Notes: generated by a model not told the origin, from the letters alone. A stretch of DNA of 64,000 nt from Balanoglossus misakiensis (GCA_040954595.2 CM082596.2:8804001-8868000), one strand, 5' to 3'. Positions 46,000-58,210 are shown, numbered from the stretch's first letter. Program-made: numbers and translations.

Positions 46000-47075
46000 C
46001 ATCATTTTTGGTTGTCTGGGAGTTCTTCATGGTTGTATGTTGGCATCTGTGGTTGCCATGGATTTGATATTTGAATTCTCATGGTCTTTAGTTATCTAGG
46101 AGTACTCTGTGGTTGCCATGGTAATATGTTTGAATTCATATTTGAATTCTCATGGTCTTTGGGTATCTTGGAGTACTCTCTAGTTGTATTTTGGCATCTG
46201 TGGTTGCCATGGTTATATGTTTAAATTCATGTTTGAATTCTCATCTTTTTGGGGTATCTGGGAGTAATCTCTAGTTGTATTTTGGCATCTGTGGTTGCTA
46301 TGGTTATATCTTTGAATTCATATTTGAATTCTCATCTTTTTGGGGTATCTGGGAGTACCCTCTAGTTGTATTTTGGCATCTGTGGTTGCCATGGTTATAT
46401 GTTTAAATTCATGTTTGAATTCTCATCTTTTTGGGGTATCTGGGAGTAATCTCTAGTTGTATTTTGGCATCTGTGGTTGCTATGGTTATATCTTTGAATT
46501 CATATTTGAATTCTCATCTTTTTGGGGTATCTGGGAGTACCCTCTAGTTGTATTTTGGCATCTGTGGTTGCCATGGTTATATCTTTGAATTCATATTTGA
46601 ATTCTCATCTTTTTGGGGTATCTGGGAGTAATCTCTAGTTGTATTTTGGCATCTGTGGTTGCCATGGTGATATGTTTGAATTCATATTTGAATTCTCATC
46701 TTTTTGGGGTATCTGGGAGTACCCTCTAGTTGTATTTTGGCATCTGTGGTTGCCATGGTGATATGTTTGAATTCATATTTGAATTCTCATGGTTTTGGGT
46801 ATGTGGGAGTACTCTCGGGTTGTATTTCAGCATCTGTGGTTTCCATGGTTATATGTTTGAATTCATATTTGAATTCTCATGGTTTTGGGGTATCTGGGAG
46901 TACTCTCTGGTTGTATTTCGGCATCTGTGGTTGCTATGGTTATACGTTTGAATTCATATTTGAATTCTCATGGTTTTGGGGTATCTGGGAGTACTCTCTG
47001 GTTGTATTTCGGCATCTGTGGTTGCCATGGTGATATTTTTGAAATTCATATCTCAATTTTCATGATTCTTTGGGT
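46000..47075 (+). repeat. 91-bp minisatellite, about 11 units
   Basis: GCATCTGTGGTTGCCATGG-type blocks recur with CATCTG at 46195, 46286, 46377, 46468, 46559, 46650, 46741, 46831, 46922 and 47013, a period of 91 (once 90). A degenerate earlier unit lies near 46044. Units at 46195/46377 and 46286/46468 alternate between two sequence types. Confidence 0.95.
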
Positions 47076-47449
47076 ATCTGGTCAGCTGACAAAGCTGCTT
47101 CATCTCACTTGCTGGAGAAGTCAGAAGATCGCAGTCTCTCTTCAATTCTTTTCTATCCAATGCCTGTCGCTTCCTGCAGTGTACTTTCACGTATAATAAA
47201 TAAAGAATATGTATGTTTGTGCGCATGTGTGTACCAGTGTTTTTTTTTACATTTCTTAAAAATGTTAAAAAAAGGACTGGTTTTGTGGTTATATTGAAAT
47301 AAGTGTGTTGTGTGAAGGTTTACAAGTGTCAAGTTTAAGTACTGCTTTCTTTAGCATACTATAAAAAACTTGACCTTGTGGCCTGTACTTTTTTAAATAT
47401 GTTTTTTGATATATTATACACGTTCAGTTTTCAGGGATTTTAATCTGTG

Positions 47450-49690
47450 TGTGAGTACATTTGAACATTCATCTTTGTCTGTGTCCTTTTTCCTCAGTGT
47501 TAGGGTACGTTTTAAATGAAGTTTTCCCAATGGCTATAACAGATGAGAAGGTTTCTATTTGCAATGTTTTCGAGAGTTCTAAATGCATGCCATTACTAAA
47601 ATGATTTGAGGATGAAAGTCAATTGCAATAGATCCTTCAAGTCCAGTATAGTTTCCTGGGATCAGTTCATTAGTCGCGTGTGTATAGTGTTCAACAGTTT
47701 GATATACCGGTATATCTGGGGTTTTTTATTTTCACATTTTAATATGAACTTTATGATTTTGCTTCTGCTTGACTTTTAAATCTTTTAGATGTGTGTGTGT
47801 GTTTATCTGTGTTTGTACAGATGATTTCACACGTTGCAGACATCAGCATTGTGTGAGTGTTTACAGTGCTTTGATTTTTTGATGGAAATTTTCTTATATA
47901 AATGAATAATGTGTTTCCAGAAGCCATATAGGCTTAATCGTTTTTTTTTTTTTTCATTTAGGGGTGGGGGGGGCATTATAATGGGAAATTCGTCCATGAA
48001 AAGCATCAAGCCCATGCAACATGGCTTACAGGCAACACATTATTTACACTTTTTGAACAACAACAAATTTTACATTGTGGTATTTACTCGTTTTAAAAAG
48101 AAGTTTTCTATATTTCATACACTTTCCTTTTTCAATTATTTTACATTTGAACATTCAACGTCCATCTCTGTGTGTTTTTCCCCAGTGAAGGGGGTTTAAT
48201 GAAGTTTTCCCAATGGCTATAACTTATAAGCCTAACCAGATTTGATGATGAAAAACAATTGCAATAGATCCTTGAAGATCACTATAGTTTCCTGGGATCA
48301 GTTCATAAGTCACTTTTCACACATTTTTCACATTTTAATATGAATTTTATCATTTGCTTGACATTAGGTATTTTTATATAATATTTTGGATGTGTGTGTG
48401 TTCATCTGAGTGTTTTTTACAGATGATTTCACACACTGTTGAAAACACATGCATTATGTGAGTGTTTAAATAAACAAATAATGTGTGTCCAGAAGCCATA
48501 TAGGCTTAAATTGTTTGCTTATTGGGGGGGGGGGGGGGGGGGGGAGGCCATAAATTAAATAGCATCAAGCCCATACAACATGGCTTCGAGGCAACACATT
48601 ATTTTTACACTTTTTGAACAGTGAACTAGTTTACAATATGGTATACTTTAAAAAAAAAATGTTTTCTTTATTTCAAACTTTTTTCAGTTTTTAGTTACTT
48701 TACATTTGAACGTTGATCCTTGTGTCATTTTCCCTCAATGTTTGGGGGTCAATATGACCTTTCAATTTGCTTTTTGCTTGACATTGCAAAGTATTTATTA
48801 TTTGTGGAAAAGTTTTTGTGTGTGTTTTGTAGAGCTTTCAATAGTCAACTCAGTGTCCAGTTACTTACTCTTTCCCACAGGGGTTCCCTTTTCCCGAATA
48901 AAGGGTTTTACCTCTGGGTTTTGGTGCAGGGTAAATTTTCTGTTCATCCATGATGCATATGCATTGTGTGAGTGTTTACAGTTCTTTTAGATTATTTGAT
49001 GACAATTTTCTTTATAAATACATAAATGTGTTTGCAAAAGCCTTATAGGCATAATTTGGTTATTCTGTTTTTTTTGGGGGGAGGGGCATAAAAATAGTGT
49101 ATTCCCTCATAAATTAAATAGCAACGAGCCTATGCAACATGGCTTACAGGCAACACATTATTTACACATTTTTAACGATAAAAAATGTACATTGTGTTAT
49201 TTACAAGTTTTCTATATTTTACACACTTTCAGTTATTTTACATTTGAACATTCATTCTGTGTCTGCCTTTTTTCCCTGAATGTTTGGGAGATTTTTCCGA
49301 TGACTACATCAGATGAGAAGCTTTTTGCTTTTGCTTGACATATTGCAAAGTATTTATTATTTTTGAACAGTTTAAGTTCAATTGTTATTGTTAACAATTT
49401 GTATTCAAGTCCAGAATTGAATACATTTGCCACTAATAACAATGTTCTGTACCTAAAGTTACAGGTACAGGCTCTCTAAACCTACTATTTTTGTATGCCA
49501 AATTAGCATGTTCATTTGAAACTTACGTTTTCAAGAGGAATGAATTTAAAATACTGTTTTTTGTAAACTTGGTGAATCTGTATAGTTACTTACGCTTTCC
49601 CAGAGGGTTACCTTATCTCGAAATAAGGGTTTTACCTCTGGGTTTTGGTGCGGGGTAAATTTTCAGTTGATCCAATAAAGTACATGAACC
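47450..49690 (+). repeat. Long tandem repeat, 540-690 bp units, about 3.5 copies
   Basis: Each unit starts near TACATTTGAACATTCA (about 47455, 48144, 48699, 49239), continues through AGAAGCCATATAGGCTTAAT, a G or T homopolymer run, and ACATGGCTTACAGGCAACAC. Later units add a GGGTTTTACCTCTGGGTTTT block (48905, 49628). It is non-coding. Confidence 0.75.
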
Positions 49691-49699
49691 ACTACTCAT

Positions 49700-51480
49700 G
49701 TAAAAATTACCTGTATTGTGTGTGTGTATGCTTTTGGATGTGTTAAGTTTACCAGGTAATATTGCCTAGGTGGAATGGGAATGGAGACTAGAATGGGTTT
49801 AGTGTGAGTGAGTGTAGAGAGCTAAGTGGATATTGTGTGTCCCATCCACAATATAGATGTAAATTTGAAAACATTTGCGTGTATTACAGTGAAATTTAAT
49901 GTGTAGATGTGATGTGGTGGGAGGATGTGAGCTTGTTGACACGAAAGTGAGAATCGTCTTGGAAACCTCAAAAATGTGAAAATACATTAATACCCTCTGG
50001 GAAGTTGAATTCAGAAAGAAAATTGTTTTGTGAGGTATGTAGGGGAGAGCAACATTGTTGGAATAGCAATGCCGTTCTGTCAATACCCCAAGTCATTAAC
50101 ACTGAACGAATGGGACATGCAAGGACTGTTATGGGTATTGCTCACAATCCTGGCGACTAAAATATTAACTGAGAATTGAACTGGCAAAAAAAGGTTTCTA
50201 AAACAATTACCAACAATTTTAAAGCTATAACAAATATGCAATCAGCTTGCTAATATGATTTCCAATCCAATTATCAATTTTTTCTATAAATTCAGTCACA
50301 ATTCATTTATTTGAAGTTTACACTACAAGGTCTGAAAACCAAAGCAAGCATTATGAATCACAAAGCTTCATCTGAAGAAAATCACTACCTGTATATCAGC
50401 TACATACAGAAATTTAAGTCTGCAGAAGTTTGTACATGTTGATAAGCAAAATGCAGCACTTGCATGGTAACTGGATGCAAACCCGACAGCAGAAATATCA
50501 GTTTCCATTTCCAGATAAAAACAGGTAGTTACAGGACCCATGTGTTTACTGAATCTTCTTAAGTAGCAACATGGTGCTTTCCAGATGCAAAATTTAGACT
50601 GGGCAATGCAAACAAAGCAATCAGGGAGAAATTTTAAGGAGTGGTACCTTCTTTCTCTCCTCAACAAGAATCAATGGTGGACACTATTTTCTTCGCTATT
50701 TTCAAAAGAAGTTCTTACACAAATAATTTTGTCTAGCTAATTTCTCTCGTGTGCGGCAGTCTAAAGAAATTTTTTTTGTCAGGAAAAAATCATCTAATAC
50801 TTTCAATTTGGATATTTTAATGTTCAACGGCATGCACTAGGCCTATGGGCCTGAAGTATATAACATAAATCAACAAAACTCGTCTGCACATAGAGAAAAT
50901 TTACTGAGCAAAATTCTTCGAATGACTGTGCTCAGCTTCTGTCTCTCTCGTGTGGCGGCTTTTAGTTCAAAAAGTTCAACGCTATTTGCCACCTACCCGA
51001 CGTTGGTGGCGACATTATTAACATTGTTAACTAACCAACTGGTGAACTTACCGTGATTATTTAACACATTTGGCTGATTTGATGAGATTGGTACACCTCA
51101 TGCAAAACTCTACAAGCCTAAGAATGTGATTACACAAGAAAAAGTCTACACCGGAGATCATGGCCAAATACAGACAGACACACACACACACACAGACACA
51201 CATAGAGAGAGATCAATGGGCAAACACTGACTGACCCATAAGCTGCCAATGGCATATGTACTGTACATACACTAAATAGAACAGCTGGCCTCTTTAAAAC
51301 TTAGCCAGTTATGTAATCATTCAGGAATTTGCTGTGTTTATATGAATCACAGAGGGGAGTTTCTGCCTAATTAAAACAACTCAATAAAGTAAATACACAC
51401 CACTTTGCAAAGCAATCTGACAAGTAGTTCTTGAGTTACTGAGTTTTGCCCAAATTCACATTTTTCCGGCTAATTTGCAT
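49700..51480. other. Non-coding DNA, no gene seen
   Basis: AT-rich sequence with no coding exon I can support. A CA-rich microsatellite lies at about 51170-51205. Confidence 0.35.
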
Positions 51481-51499
51481 ATTTTTGGCAATGGCAACT

Positions 51500-51695
51500 T
51501 CATTTGCACAAACTCCCATCTACAGCCCAGCCTGCATCAGCACACCAAATAATCAAGGTGATACACGCAGCGGTTTTCAAGTTTTTGATGTGGAATGACA
51601 TACAGACATCCATCCATCCATACATACATCCATACAGACGCAACTGATCCCATAAGGTCCCATGGTACATACCAATGGGCCCCAAAAACATTGCT
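51500..51695 (-). repeat. Interspersed repeat, copy 2 (inverse of 41470-41640)
   Basis: The reverse complement carries TATGGGATCAGTTGCGTCTG, TTTGGTGTGCTGATGCAGGC and CTGTAGATGGGAG, collinear with the other copy. A GGAT/GTAT microsatellite is embedded. Confidence 0.45.
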
Positions 51696-51820
51696 TTGAA
51701 GATTGGTGTTTATATTAGATGAAGCAAACTGCTCTGGTACATACACATGTAGATATAAAAACCAGAACTTGTATGAAGAGAATTTTCAGTGCTTTCCACT
51801 TCTCAGAAATCATTTTCAAG

Positions 51821-51829
51821 TCTTATTTT
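51821..51829 (-). promoter_or_regulatory. snRNA 3'-box-like element
   Basis: The minus strand reads AAAATAAGA, matching the AAARNNAGA part of the metazoan snRNA 3' box, about 15 bases past the end of U2. The GTTT part of the consensus is not clear. It would direct 3' processing of the Pol II transcript. Confidence 0.35.
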
Positions 51830-51843
51830 TGGTTTATTTGTGA

Positions 51844-52030
51844 GGTGGACCGTTCCTGGAGGTACTGCAATACCAGGTCGATCCGTGGCCAGGACGGAGC
51901 AAGCCCCTATTCCATGGCCCGTTTCCAAAAATCAGTTTAATATCGAGCTGCTCGGTGAGCAGCGTATCAGATATTAAGCTGATAAGAACAGATACTACAC
52001 ATGATCTTAGCCAAAAGGCCGAGAAGCGAT
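51844..52030 (-). ncRNA. RNU2: U2 spliceosomal small nuclear RNA
   Basis: On the minus strand the gene opens ATCGCTTCTCGGCCTTTTGG, the invariant U2 5' end, followed by the branch-point-pairing GTGTAGTATCTG, the stem-loop IIa region with ATATCTGATACG, an Sm site (GATTTTTGG), a CTTGCTCCGTCC loop and the 3' stem TGGTATTGCAGTACCTCCAG. Length is about 187, as in other animals. Stem IIb differs from the human sequence but still pairs (GCTGCTC with GAGCAGC). U2 base-pairs with the intron branch point. All critical elements are intact, so this looks functional rather than a pseudogene. Only one copy is in the window. Confidence 0.95.
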
Positions 52031-53726
52031 ATTGGCTGTCGGCCCGGAACTTTGGACGGTATCAAGCTCAACAAAACTTTATGTATGGTTTGGTCGATAG
52101 GTTGTTCTTCAATCAAGGTCACACGTTTTATTTGTCATTAAATCAAAGCTATGAAGAAAATACTAAAGCTGTCAATATTAAAACAACAAATTGTGAGATC
52201 AAGGATTCATGAAACAGGACTGATTTCTCTTATTTTACAATAAAACGGCAAAAAATGCGTAGCACCTAAATTAACTTTCATATGCAAAGTTTAAAATTAG
52301 CATCTGAATAGCCAGCCCCATAGTGAATAAACAAAATATACTGATATTTTTTACGTGGCGTTGGGGGCGATGTTTCCTTGCCGTACGTCATATCATGGCG
52401 GTTGGTTTGAGTGAACTTCCATCGCTTGGTTTGAATGGAGCGCTCATCCCTCGGAATGGAAATATTATTCATGAAATACTGGTTCGCGAGAAGTCCGGGT
52501 TCAAGATTGATCATAGAGACTAGAGGTTTCTAGTGTGGTTCTATCGCAGATAGTGAGAGTAGATGTATTGCCCAACGTGTTGGAATGGAACATATGGAAT
52601 TTTACACGATGACGTCATGTGCCATGGCGCAGGTAATGTTCGAGGTGGATGTCGTCACAGAACCTGGAGAATATTGCATCATGATTTGTGTACGCGTTTG
52701 AATCCAATTTTCTTGCTGGAGTCCGCTCTGAAGATGGAACACAGTGTGCATGGAATGTTGTTGGTCGACTTGAATGCTTCAGTGAGTATTATTTATCATG
52801 TTCAATGTTGTTTATGCCGTGACTTGCTGCAGTTTTGCAGCCCCTCCGTCTCCCCTGGACGATTTTTGTTTTTATGCCGTGACATGACGTAATTCTTCCT
52901 AAACTGGCCATCTTCAGCAGGTTGAAAATTTTCCCAGTTCAGTTGTGCGCAACTAGCTGAATTACAGAAATGTGGTAAGCAGATACAAAAATTGGCTCAT
53001 TCGAAGAAAGTTGCCACGTTGGCTCCGGAAAAGCCAAGTGTTTCTGCTGGACATCACAATGTCTGTGGGTGTTTTAATATTTTTCCAGTCTTGTAGTTCA
53101 GGGGGTGGGGGGTTGATCATTTCCTGTAGTTTTTGTCACGGGAACCTGATACGATTTACAATGCGTATGTCTTGTATATCTATTTGTACATTTCAAAAAA
53201 ACAATCTTTCTCTCTAGGGGACTATTCATAATTTACTTCCAATTTTCCTACCTTCCTGGTGATTTTTTTCCATGCCCCCCCCCCCCTCCCAGTAAATTGT
53301 GGAGGTCTGCGCCCCCTTAAATTTCCTGTTTTTTTTTACCTTGGTCCCCCAATATATACATGCATGTACGGCTCATACAGTCTGACAAGTTCATCACTCT
53401 TTGCTAGAACAATCAAGAGATCATTTACTCACTGTATAACCAATTTTACAGGGGACAGTTAAGTGGTCATAAAAATCATGTTTTTGCAGGGACTGCAAGT
53501 GGCACACTTTTGGGAAACCTAGCAATGGGCAACTATTGATGGTAGTTTTCTGAAAATAAGTTAATTATGACAAAAACTCCTGTCACTATGTTCACTACAT
53601 CAAACACTAATAGTTGTAAAGAAGACATGTCAAAAAACACTAAGTCAGGTCTTTTGCATCAAAGGTTTTTCAAGTATAATCGTTGTATCTAATTATCAAG
53701 CAGTGTGTCATATTATTTGTTTTATA

Positions 53727-53857
53727 TTTAAGCAATAACCCCTACCGCAGGCAGGTATACACGAGATTTGTGTACAATTCGAGACGTACAGCACTAGCCG
53801 TTAGGCGAGTGCTATATGGAGCGAATTTTACCGACTGAGACGGGGATTATTGCTATT
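53727..53857 (+). mobile_element. Hairpin element inside duplication B
   Basis: Counterpart of the element at 33058-33190. It lacks an extra TATA dinucleotide pair in the core (GTGCTATATGGAGC here). Confidence 0.5.
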
Positions 53858-53858
53858 A

Positions 53859-54020
53859 CAGTCAAACCTGTCTATAGTGGCCAGTCAAGGGACTTTACCA
53901 AACTGGCCTTTCTAGACAGGTGGTCTTTATAGACAGATTAATTTATACACGTGTAAATTGCACAGGGACTGTAACTAAGTGGTCACTACATAGAGGTGGT
54001 CACTAACACAGGTTTGACTG
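53859..54020 (+). mobile_element. Mariner/pogo-type MITE (162 bp) in duplication B
   Basis: Same length, ends and TA flanks as the element at 33192-33353, so it inserted before the larger segment was duplicated. Confidence 0.75.
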
Positions 54021-55205
54021 TATATTATATCAACAATTGATTTTATGGCATTTCAGTGTCATTTTCTTAACAAAACAGCATCAGAAGATGATTTTACGAT
54101 CGTGAACCAACATGGCGATGATGAATGTAAACACGAGTGGCCCGGAACCAAGCATTAAACATGAAGCAGACGACAAAAAGTGACAAAAGTGCAAAATATT
54201 CAGAGCAGAGCAGTTCCAAAATAAAACGTCCTTAAATTCAAGTGTTTTTATAATATTTATTTGGTTCAATCCCATGCGACTGAGGTTTTACCGCACATTT
54301 TTCCTGCTTCATGCCAGTTCAGGGGCCCGTTTTATCACTGCCAGCAGTGCTATATGAGTATTTTAGCATCGTTGGATTGAGCTCTCTTCCAATCAGAATG
54401 GCGGATGGTCGCATGATGTGATGAAGTTTATTGTTTGTTATGTTTTGTGGCCAGGTGCACCTATGTTGATTTCTTTATTTAACATATAAGCGTGACCAGG
54501 TGTTAATTAGTTTTGGTCGTATAAAAGCCACCCAGTGCCACGTTGTCGCGTGGCTCATTTTGATTCTTGTCTGGTAGCGTCTGGTAGCTGTGCCGTCGCA
54601 TTGTCGAGGAGTTTTGGGAGCCCACCGTACGGAGTGTGCCTGTCTACTGTGGTAGCTCAGGATTGACACTGCAGAAGGGACTTGGTGAAGGCGTGGTGGA
54701 TGTTTTCGAGGACGCTGCGTGGAATTTGGGAGCCGTCCTGAGGGAGCGTGTTTCTGTGTCACGGTGGAACTGTATTTGAGGTAATACGTGGCTGTCTTTT
54801 GTACACTGGCGTTATACGGACAGAAAGGCCGGAATTGTTGTGCGTCAAGTCACCAAACTGTTTGTGAGACTTTGAACTTGTTAGGAATTTTGTTTGGTCA
54901 CCTGGTCACGCTCGAGTTTAGTTTGTAGTTTAGTGTAAATATTATTTAACATATCGTGAATATTACTCGTATCTGCAATTAAATTAACAGCATTTTCAAT
55001 GGATCATATGTGGGTGTTGACAATACTCAGTTGTTTAACAATTTCACATTTACTGTATCCTTTTAACAAACATGATGAGAAAATTAACGAATTCTAGTCT
55101 GGACTTGAATTGAGCTCAGTTATCAACAGTAACAACACTGACTGTTCACTGTACATATATGGTCTGTGCTGGCAGGCCAAATAAGTTGGACATTTTATTA
55201 TGCTT

Positions 55206-55323
55206 CACAGAGTAGAACAAGAAACTGTAGTAGATATAGAAAATAAACCACCGTAAAAATTACCCACAGAGTAGAACAAGAAACTGTAGTAGATATAGAA
55301 AATAAACCACCGTAAAAATTACC
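55206..55323 (+). repeat. 59-bp perfect tandem duplication
   Basis: CACAGAGTAGAACAAGAAAC begins both units (55206 and 55265); the two copies appear identical to the end of the second. Confidence 0.9.
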
Positions 55324-55574
55324 CAAAATTCCAGCTTATGAAGATTTAATACACTTGTGGAGGTCATCTGTCATCCAGGTAGCCATGGTGGTTTGTTTCT
55401 TATAAATCAGTACTTTTAGGCAAATATTGAGTTTGTGAGGTTTTTTTTTTATCTCTCTCTATGTGTGTGTGTGTCTGTCTGGGTGTCTGTCTGTATATGG
55501 CCATGTACTCCTGTGTAGACAACTTCTTGTGTAATCCCTCAATGGGATCACTGTGTCCTTGACGTGATTTTTAT

Positions 55575-55695
55575 GTCCGCCCCCCCCCCCCCCCCCTCCC
55601 TAATTTTTCTTGGGGAAAATGGGTGACCCCCCCCCCCCCCCCCCCCTGAAAATCCTCTGCCCCCCTTGAAGTAAATTCTGAACAGTCCCTAGGTA
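55575..55695. repeat. Poly-C tracts at the end of a TIR-type repeat
   Basis: Two long C runs (near 55580 and 55630) lie next to GAAGTAAATTCTGAACAGTC and CCCTAG. The same end with G/C runs is seen near 32505 and 53215, and similar ends bound the element at 17868-18686. Confidence 0.45.
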
Positions 55696-55898
55696 CTAAA
55701 TGTTGAATTCCGATTGGGGTAAAGAGTTTTGGTTGGTGTAAACAGTACTTCTGATGTGTCAAACTATTTCTCTCATTAATTAAATTGACAAAAACCATGA
55801 TATTACCTGCATGCTTGTTAATGGTAGTAGTACATTTACATGGGCTCTAGTTTTATTGAACAGCAGAAGGCAGTTTATAAGGACCCAACATTATCATG

Positions 55899-56214
55899 AA
55901 TTATATTATACCAGTATATTGATGGTGTAAATCACGCTATTTGATTGGTCGAGACACGACACGTGACCGTGATATATTAGCCATATACCACAGTCATATA
56001 TCATAGTCAAAGAAAATGCCTTTTTAAAATGTTTTATGCAAAGTTTCAATATACTGGCATAATATAATAGCAATAAAACACCCCCAGCCATGGTATACCA
56101 CTCGATTTTGACCAGTTCAACTCCATATACGCACTCGCTATCGCTCGTGCGTATATGTCGTGAACTGGTCAAAATCTCGTGGTATACCATGGCTGGGGGT
56201 GTTTTATTGCTTAA
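55899..56214 (-). mobile_element. Double-hairpin repeat element, copy 2 (inverse)
   Basis: Reverse complement of 15088-15401 with only a handful of differences by eye. It has the same long palindrome and second inverted repeat. Both copies start and end at the same points, which indicates a discrete transposed unit. Confidence 0.65.
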
Positions 56215-57610
56215 ACATCCTGACTTTTGTTGTAGATATTATTCAAAGAGCAGTTGCATGAGATGAAATCAATGACAGATCAGCACACAGCTACTATATA
56301 ATGCATGTATAAAACTACATTATAAGATATTTGTAATATATCATAAGAAACTTGAATAATTTAAACCACTTTATTTGAACAAACTGCAGGTGTCCCCAAC
56401 ATACATAATGATTGAAATGCAATAATAACTCAATAATGCGTTTCCAAATATACTCAAAACAATATCAGATATATGTGTACATGTGCATCGTGTAGCAAAC
56501 AAGTAATGTGGCTGCAGTAAAAATCACCACAATTTGGTTTAAATTGCCACTTACAATAGTTGATTGAACTTATATTGGATACCACATGATCAAAGCTCTT
56601 AGAACTGTAGAGATATAGATGAATATTGTGATATCCCAAACCAACGAAGTACTGGGCTATCCGAGCACTTTTACATGTCACAAAACAAAGGAGCATTGGA
56701 AGTCCACTTAGTGACCTATGATGGCGCTATTTCTCTCAAAAGTAATCACTTTGCTCGGATCATGCAATATACATGTATGTACAAGTATTCTCGGCTACAG
56801 ATTATAGTATTGTTTTAAGGTTGAGATGTACCTTTTATGACACTTGTTTTTAATCGATTTTTTCTCCTTGTATTTCATGTTTCCCACCAACACATTATAT
56901 ATTTTCTGTTAGCTCTATACTTGAAGTTTATGAAAATCTGGTTTGTTTTCCAAAATTTCTGTTCTCTTTCTCGTTTTGCTAAAAAATACACGATTTTAAG
57001 TTTTTTTTTACTCAAAGGCTTGGCAATAAAAAAAGACAATGCCTCCAGGTGATCTGTTACCGGCAATCGACAGCTGGGTATAGTGGTAAAAATACTGTAT
57101 CACGGAATTTTGATATTCACTTTTGTTTTCGAACAATGAGCCTTTAAAGTGTCAACTGTCGATTTTTGCATAAATTATCGACTTTTGTTCACTTGTGTGG
57201 TGATTTCTTTTGTTCTATCAACTTTATTGGAAATCCGCTCGTGGGGTTTGGAGACAGGTATTGTTCCCTTCCTCAGGCCAAAAATCAGAACAATCTGTGC
57301 ACGCGTTGCTAAGTTACACTCTTTTGAAGTTGCACTCCAGAGCCCAAAACCAAACAGTGAAAATCGACAATTTGTATGAACGGCACTTTCAGTTGGAAAA
57401 AAAACGATCATAAATAGCACTTACTCACTGCTTTGTTATGTTTTAACAAAGTAGCATAATACTAGAGACTTTAGACCAAGTCATTTTCATCTAGAACATT
57501 TTGCAAGTTCATAAATTAGTGGAAAATCGTGGAAAAACATGTAATAAGTAATTGTACATTTGCGGGTGTTTCATTGCCCTATGTCCAGTCAATAAGTCTG
57601 TGCCATGGAG
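56215..57610. other. Non-coding DNA, no gene seen
   Basis: No exon with convincing splice sites or coding content on either strand. Confidence 0.35.
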
Positions 57611-58210
57611 CATGATGATCGAGCCCATTCTCCACGCAGAGACTAACCTTGCTAGGGAGTCCGACCAATAGCCGCTATTTAGTCTCTGCCACAGGCGACA
57701 TTTTACACCCACTTTTTGGGTGTTGCGCGTTTTCTATAATATACATTTCCTGTCTTTTTTAAGTTTAATATTTTGTACCAAAAAAAATAAGAGAACTAAA
57801 AAATGAACCAGTTTCAAAGTCGATCCTCGAATCCGTGATATATACGTGAACACTTGCAAAACATAGATCCTGCCCTAGGTTACATAAATGTGAATTGACG
57901 ATTTTAAGATGGCTGCCCCCGTTGCTATAGGTTTTTCAGACGTAATCGCGTAAGTTATTGCAGCTTATGACTCTAAATTGACATGTTTGGAAAGTGCTAT
58001 CGTTCACCCTCGACGACCCCTCAAACCCGGAACTGTCCGCCATATTTATTGAACCAACTGGGCTCGCGCAGGACTGAAAGAAGGTCCGGTTTGGAATATT
58101 TAAATTTGCTTGTGGCAGAGACTATAGTGGCTATTGGTCGGACCCCCTAGCTAGGCTAGAATTATCCACTCCAAGTCTCTGCGTGGAGAATGGATCGAGC
58201 CCTGATGGAA
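57611..58210. mobile_element. TIR element of about 600 bp (CTCCACGCAGAGACT ends)
   Basis: The left arm has CCATTCTCCACGCAGAGACT and GTCCGACCAATAGCCGCTAT; the right arm in reverse complement has CCATTCTCCACGCAGAGACT and GTCCGACCAATAGCCACTAT. The arms are about 95 bases with a non-coding centre. It is non-autonomous. Confidence 0.6.

Larger units (their letters stand above)
52320..54977 (+). repeat. 2.65 kb direct duplication, copy B
   Basis: Same orientation and order as 31622-34303, starting about 290 bases past the U2 gene's 5' end. It differs by point changes and small indels, and lacks one of the two tandem TGGTAGTTTTCTGAAAATAA units of copy A. It includes the TATAAAAG block near 54523. 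Confidence 0.8.

Noticed and set aside
45392-47200. Open frames of about 110 codons with repeating motifs
   Set aside because: They follow the tetranucleotide and 91-bp repeats; the latter shifts frame whenever a 91-base unit is crossed.
51955-52212. 85-codon plus-strand frame
   Set aside because: It begins within the antisense of the U2 snRNA gene, which fully explains the conserved sequence.
31622-54977. The two 2.65 kb repeats as LTRs of one giant retroelement
   Set aside because: They can be read as TG...CA, but no matching target-site duplication is visible at the outer edges and the 18 kb between them has no gag/pol-like frame and contains a U2 gene.
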